Shown here piece after piece: positions 33,288 through 36,320 of a stretch of DNA of 36,320 nt. The DNA lies in assembly GCA_014621425.1 (NCBI GenBank), contig JAANBB010000405.1, forward strand, positions 1-36,320. The letters are read 5' to 3'. This stretch comes from Cylindrodendrum hubeiense. Lineage: Eukaryota; Ascomycota; Sordariomycetes; Hypocreales; Nectriaceae. A program made the position numbers and the translations under genes. Position 1 is the first letter of the stretch. The number at the start of each line of letters is the position of its first letter. The notes under the pieces were generated by a model. It was not told where the DNA came from. It was given only the letters and a program-made list of their open reading frames with translations, and made no database searches.

Positions 33288-34875
33288 ATGCAGCAACATG
33301 CCCCCTTCGGTTACTCAACCCCTCCTCCCTCTCCTGGCTTCGACAACCCCAAGTGCAACATCCAACAACCATATGCGCAACGACACTTCCAACCCCGATG
33401 CGTTCCCCTCGCCCCGGAGGAGAGGCTAGGTCGCCTGCTTGAGGGCAAGCTCCAGTTAACGGACATCCTTGGAACTGGCGCCTATGGTGTCGTCTACCTG
33501 GCTGTCGACATCAAGACCGGACAGAAGTACGCCGTGAAGTGCCTCAGCAAATTTAACCCAGATGGAACTCCCTTGGAAGCCCGCCAATGTGCCTATCAAC
33601 AACGCGAAATCCGTCTTCATTACCAGGCATCAACGCATTCAAATGTGGTTCAGATGCTGAAGATCGTGAGTGATCCTGACTGCATCTATGTGATTCTCGA
33701 GTACTGCCCCGAAGGGGACTTGTTCTTGAATATCACAGAGCGCGGTCAATATGTTGGTAAGGATGAGCTCTCCAGGAACATTTTCCTCCAGATCCTGGAT
33801 GCCGTTGAGCACTGCCACAACATGGGAATCTACCACAGGGACCTCAAGCCGGAGAACATCTTGGTTACCAACCATGGAGACACTGTCAAGCTGGCCGACT
33901 TTGGTCTTGCCACCGCGGAAGACCGCTCCGAGGATTATGGATGTGGATCAACCTTCTACATGAGTCCAGGTATATTTCGCTCTTCCCTTTCACTCAATCA
34001 CACCCTGCCCACGAACACAACTAACGGTCCCTTTTCTTTTCCTTTCAGAATGTCTGGACCCCTCTACCAGGAAGCCATTTTACATGTGCGCCCCCAATGA
34101 TGTCTGGTCTCTTGGAGTTATCCTCGTCAACCTTACCTGTGGACGCAACCCGTGGAAACAGGCCTCCTTCCAGGACTCCACATACCGAGCCTATGCTGGT
34201 TCCAAGGACTTCCTCAAGACTATCCTCCCTTTGTCTGAAGAGCTTAACGACATTCTGGGACGGATTTTCAACCCCATTCCCGAGCAGCGGATCACTCTTC
34301 CTGAGCTCCGATCCAGGATCATGGCCTGCTCTCAATTTACGGTGCCGCCGATGTCGACCATCGCTCCCCCGACACCCCCGGCTTCGCCCGAACACATTAT
34401 CCAATACGTTGACCACGAGGATGCCATCCTCGACGACTACGAGTACGACTCTCCTCTCTCCCCTGCGTCGTCAGACGATGAGGGCTCTCTCACCTCCATT
34501 GGCTCTACCATCGACGACCTGGACGACGATGACTTCATCCAGGACCAGCACCAGGACTACACCCACACATACGACCCAGAGGAACCCAGGGAACAGCTCA
34601 TCTACCACAGCCAGGAATTCGTGCCCCAGAAGTACTCCGGACCCGTTCCTGTTCCCGTGTCCATGGTGGTTCCCTCTCAACCCATGCACTGTTCCCAGGT
34701 TCCCGTACCGGTACTAGTTCAGGCGCCCATTCCTGTCCAGGCTCCATGCCACCCCAAATCCTATTTCCCAATCTGGGATATGGTAAAATACGTTCAACAG
34801 GTGCCGATGCTTCAGCACCATGTTCCCTTCCACCAACAGGTTCCCTTCATGCCAACGTTCCAAGGCTGCTATTAG
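33288..34875 (+). CDS. Ran1/Sks1-like serine/threonine protein kinase
   Basis: Exons 33288-33969 and 34049-34875 give 502 residues. The 79-nt intron has donor GTATAT and acceptor CCTTTCAG, and the junction rebuilds the activation segment STFYMSP-ECLDP. The kinase domain spans about 54-330: glycine loop LGTGAYGVVY (61-70), Lys84 in YAVKCL, HRDLKPEN with Asp185 (catalytic), DFG (204-206), an SPE in place of APE, and VWSLGVILVNLTCGRNPW in subdomain IX. The YHRDLKPENIL and CGS-TFYMSPE pattern matches fungal Ran1/Pat1 and yeast Sks1/Vhs1/Ksp1 kinases, which link nutrient state to cell cycle, meiosis or filamentous growth. The tail (about 345-502) is disordered: an acidic Ser/Asp/Glu segment (DDEGSLTSIG, DDLDDDDFIQDQ), then Pro/Val/Gln-rich repeats (VPVPVSMVVP, VPVPVLVQAPIPVQAP). 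The precise subfamily role is inferred from family knowledge. It follows the largest gene-free stretch in the window. Confidence 0.9.
33970..34048 (+). other. Ran1-like kinase intron
   Basis: A 79-nt phase-1 intron with donor GTATATTTC, a CTAAC branch site at about 34021 and acceptor CCTTTCAG. It splits the conserved SPE motif of the activation segment. Confidence 0.92.
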
Positions 34876-36320
34876 AGCCCATCTACAAATTATTCATGTC
34901 TTGAGGAGATATTGTATGTTTGTTGTGTCTCGGCGCTTTCCCGGATCTTCCTTGGATGAAACACCCTACCAAGGCACACCAAAAAGCCGAGGACACCTTG
35001 GATTCTTTATCACTTCTTTGGACACACTACTCGACGTTTTTAATCATCGCGATCCTTGGGCATACATTATCCGACCCAAGGAAAACCATACATATCTGGA
35101 TGCGCCCCCAAAAAAAGGCCGTGCCAGGATCACGCCAATACTTTATGAACCCACGAAATGAAAGTCCGGGACTCAGTTTCACTTTGGCCCTGTGTATCTA
35201 TTCACGCCAACCTGCCTTGTTTGGATCAATTTTTTATGTTGCTTTATCACTATTGTTTTCTTTTTCAAAAGCGTGGAGTTTTGCCAGGATTATGAGGAAG
35301 GGCAAGAAGCAGTTCTTGTAGAAGCATGAAGTATGGCGCAGTGAAACCGGGGAGACTTTTTGCAAAGATTCTGGAGACGGAGTTGTTTTTTTATGTTCTC
35401 TACACCCTCGAACCTCTGGCTTTCTGCTTATTTTCTCCCCATGTTGGTTCACATGAGCTTGGGATGAACCCTTGAGACGAAAAAACAAAACATGTTTTAA
35501 TCACCACCTTTGTGGAGGCACCTCTTTCAAATAGACGGAGGAATGGCCGAGACGTTCGCTTGGTCAGGAAGCAAGATACCTACCTTTTCTCTCTTTTTAT
35601 TACCCTTTTACGACGGACGGGATGGTTTCAGTGGAAAATGGACTGGACTTGGAAGTTGGGTGTTGTGAAGATTAGAGTGAGAGGAAGGCTCAATAGCCAA
35701 CGCGCTGAAGAATGCGCACCCATACGTTTAGCAATACGGCAGCAGGCCTTGAGCCGCTGTAGCCGATCAATGAATAACAAGAATCGACAACCGTTTCAAC
35801 CTACTACTTGCTACTGTTCCACCTCGCACAAGTGTTGCCCTTGGTAGTTCCTCTGCCTGGCTGCAGGATCTCTAGCTCACCAACGGCATGTCTACTACGT
35901 CGTACACGCCAGTCGGAGGTGGACCAGACGTCCCCGGAATGGCCGGCCAGGGAATGGGGCCTTCCCAAAAGGCCCGGATACAGTCCAACGCTGCACGTCT
36001 CCTGAGCTAGTTTCCCAATGGCACATCGAAGCCAACTAGCGAGGCGCGAGAAGAATTACTACTGCACAACCCGCGCACCCGATAGTGCCGATAGTATATG
36101 ACTCCCCACTTCGCTACCGCCCGAGATTGGCTAGGCCGGACTCCTCTCAATGCGACGCTGCGGTGCTAGAAGAAAAAATAGGGCGGGCGGTGGCGCTGCG
36201 CCGCGAGGCCAATGGGCGGGGACCGACGGGGACAGGGCGGACGGCATGCGTTAGCGGGAGCGATGGGCTGCCTTGGGCCGGGGGCTGGAATGGGAATGGG
36301 CTTTGAGAAGTTGAGGATTG
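34876..36320. other. 3' region of the kinase gene and gene-free window end
   Basis: The first roughly 600 bp after the kinase stop are T-rich in places and likely hold its 3' untranslated region. Beyond that I see no gene, tRNA or repeat I can support. The last 250 bp become GC-rich and run off the window, so they may belong to the promoter of a gene outside it. Confidence 0.55.

Noticed and set aside
35540..35620. tRNA-like beginning (AATGGCCGAGAC) resembling a Ser/Leu tRNA A box
   Set aside because: There is no B box (GGTTCGANNCC) in the following 90 nt and no acceptor stem can be paired, so it is a chance match.

Overview
This window looks like a chromosomal piece of a filamentous ascomycete (Pezizomycotina, probably Sordariomycetes/Hypocreales). 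The genes are GC-rich with short GT..AG introns, mostly 47-166 nt, many with CTAAC-type branch sites 8-12 nt before the acceptor. The proteins read like ascomycete orthologues: soluble DPM1, a TRAPPC12-like protein, a TFIIIC Tfc6-like subunit, PRP4 kinase and a Ran1-like kinase. The order-level placement is inference. I see ten protein-coding genes and rebuilt their exons by hand from splice signals and reading-frame continuity. I found no rRNA, tRNA, CRISPR array or intact transposon.

Layout: 1-3047 holds no gene I can support and has a 3-base N gap at 77-79. A disordered acidic/basic protein is on the minus strand (3048-3887). After a 1.6 kb spacer comes dolichol-phosphate mannosyltransferase DPM1 (+, 5485-6274), convergent with a classical SDR oxidoreductase (-, 6473-7398). 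A four-exon TRAPPC12-like TPR protein (-, 7860-9435) shares a 491-bp divergent promoter with the first of two BTB/POZ genes (+, 9927-10752). The second BTB gene follows (+, 12306-13465). They are separated by 1.55 kb of AT-rich DNA carrying a degenerate repeat family. The TFIIIC subunit (+, 13866-16054) is tail-to-tail with a seven-helix PAQR/Izh membrane protein (-, 16103-17167), with only 48 bp between stop codons. The tiny ribosome-associated protein TMA7 (-, 17930-18353) is divergent from PRP4 kinase (+, 19149-22440), whose last intron is unusually long (667 nt). Then comes a 10.8 kb stretch without a recognisable gene (22441-33287), ending in a pyrimidine-rich, ATG-free leader in front of a Ran1/Sks1-like Ser/Thr kinase (+, 33288-34875). 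The final 1.4 kb has no gene.

Most genes are housekeeping: glycosylation donor synthesis, membrane traffic, Pol III transcription, ribosome function and splicing. They do not form a pathway or a biosynthetic cluster. The accessory-looking parts are the BTB pair with its AT-rich spacer and the long gene-free block before the Ran1-like kinase. I see no convincing new multi-gene system. The observations most worth testing are the gene-free block with its leader, the long PRP4 intron and the repeat family between the BTB genes.
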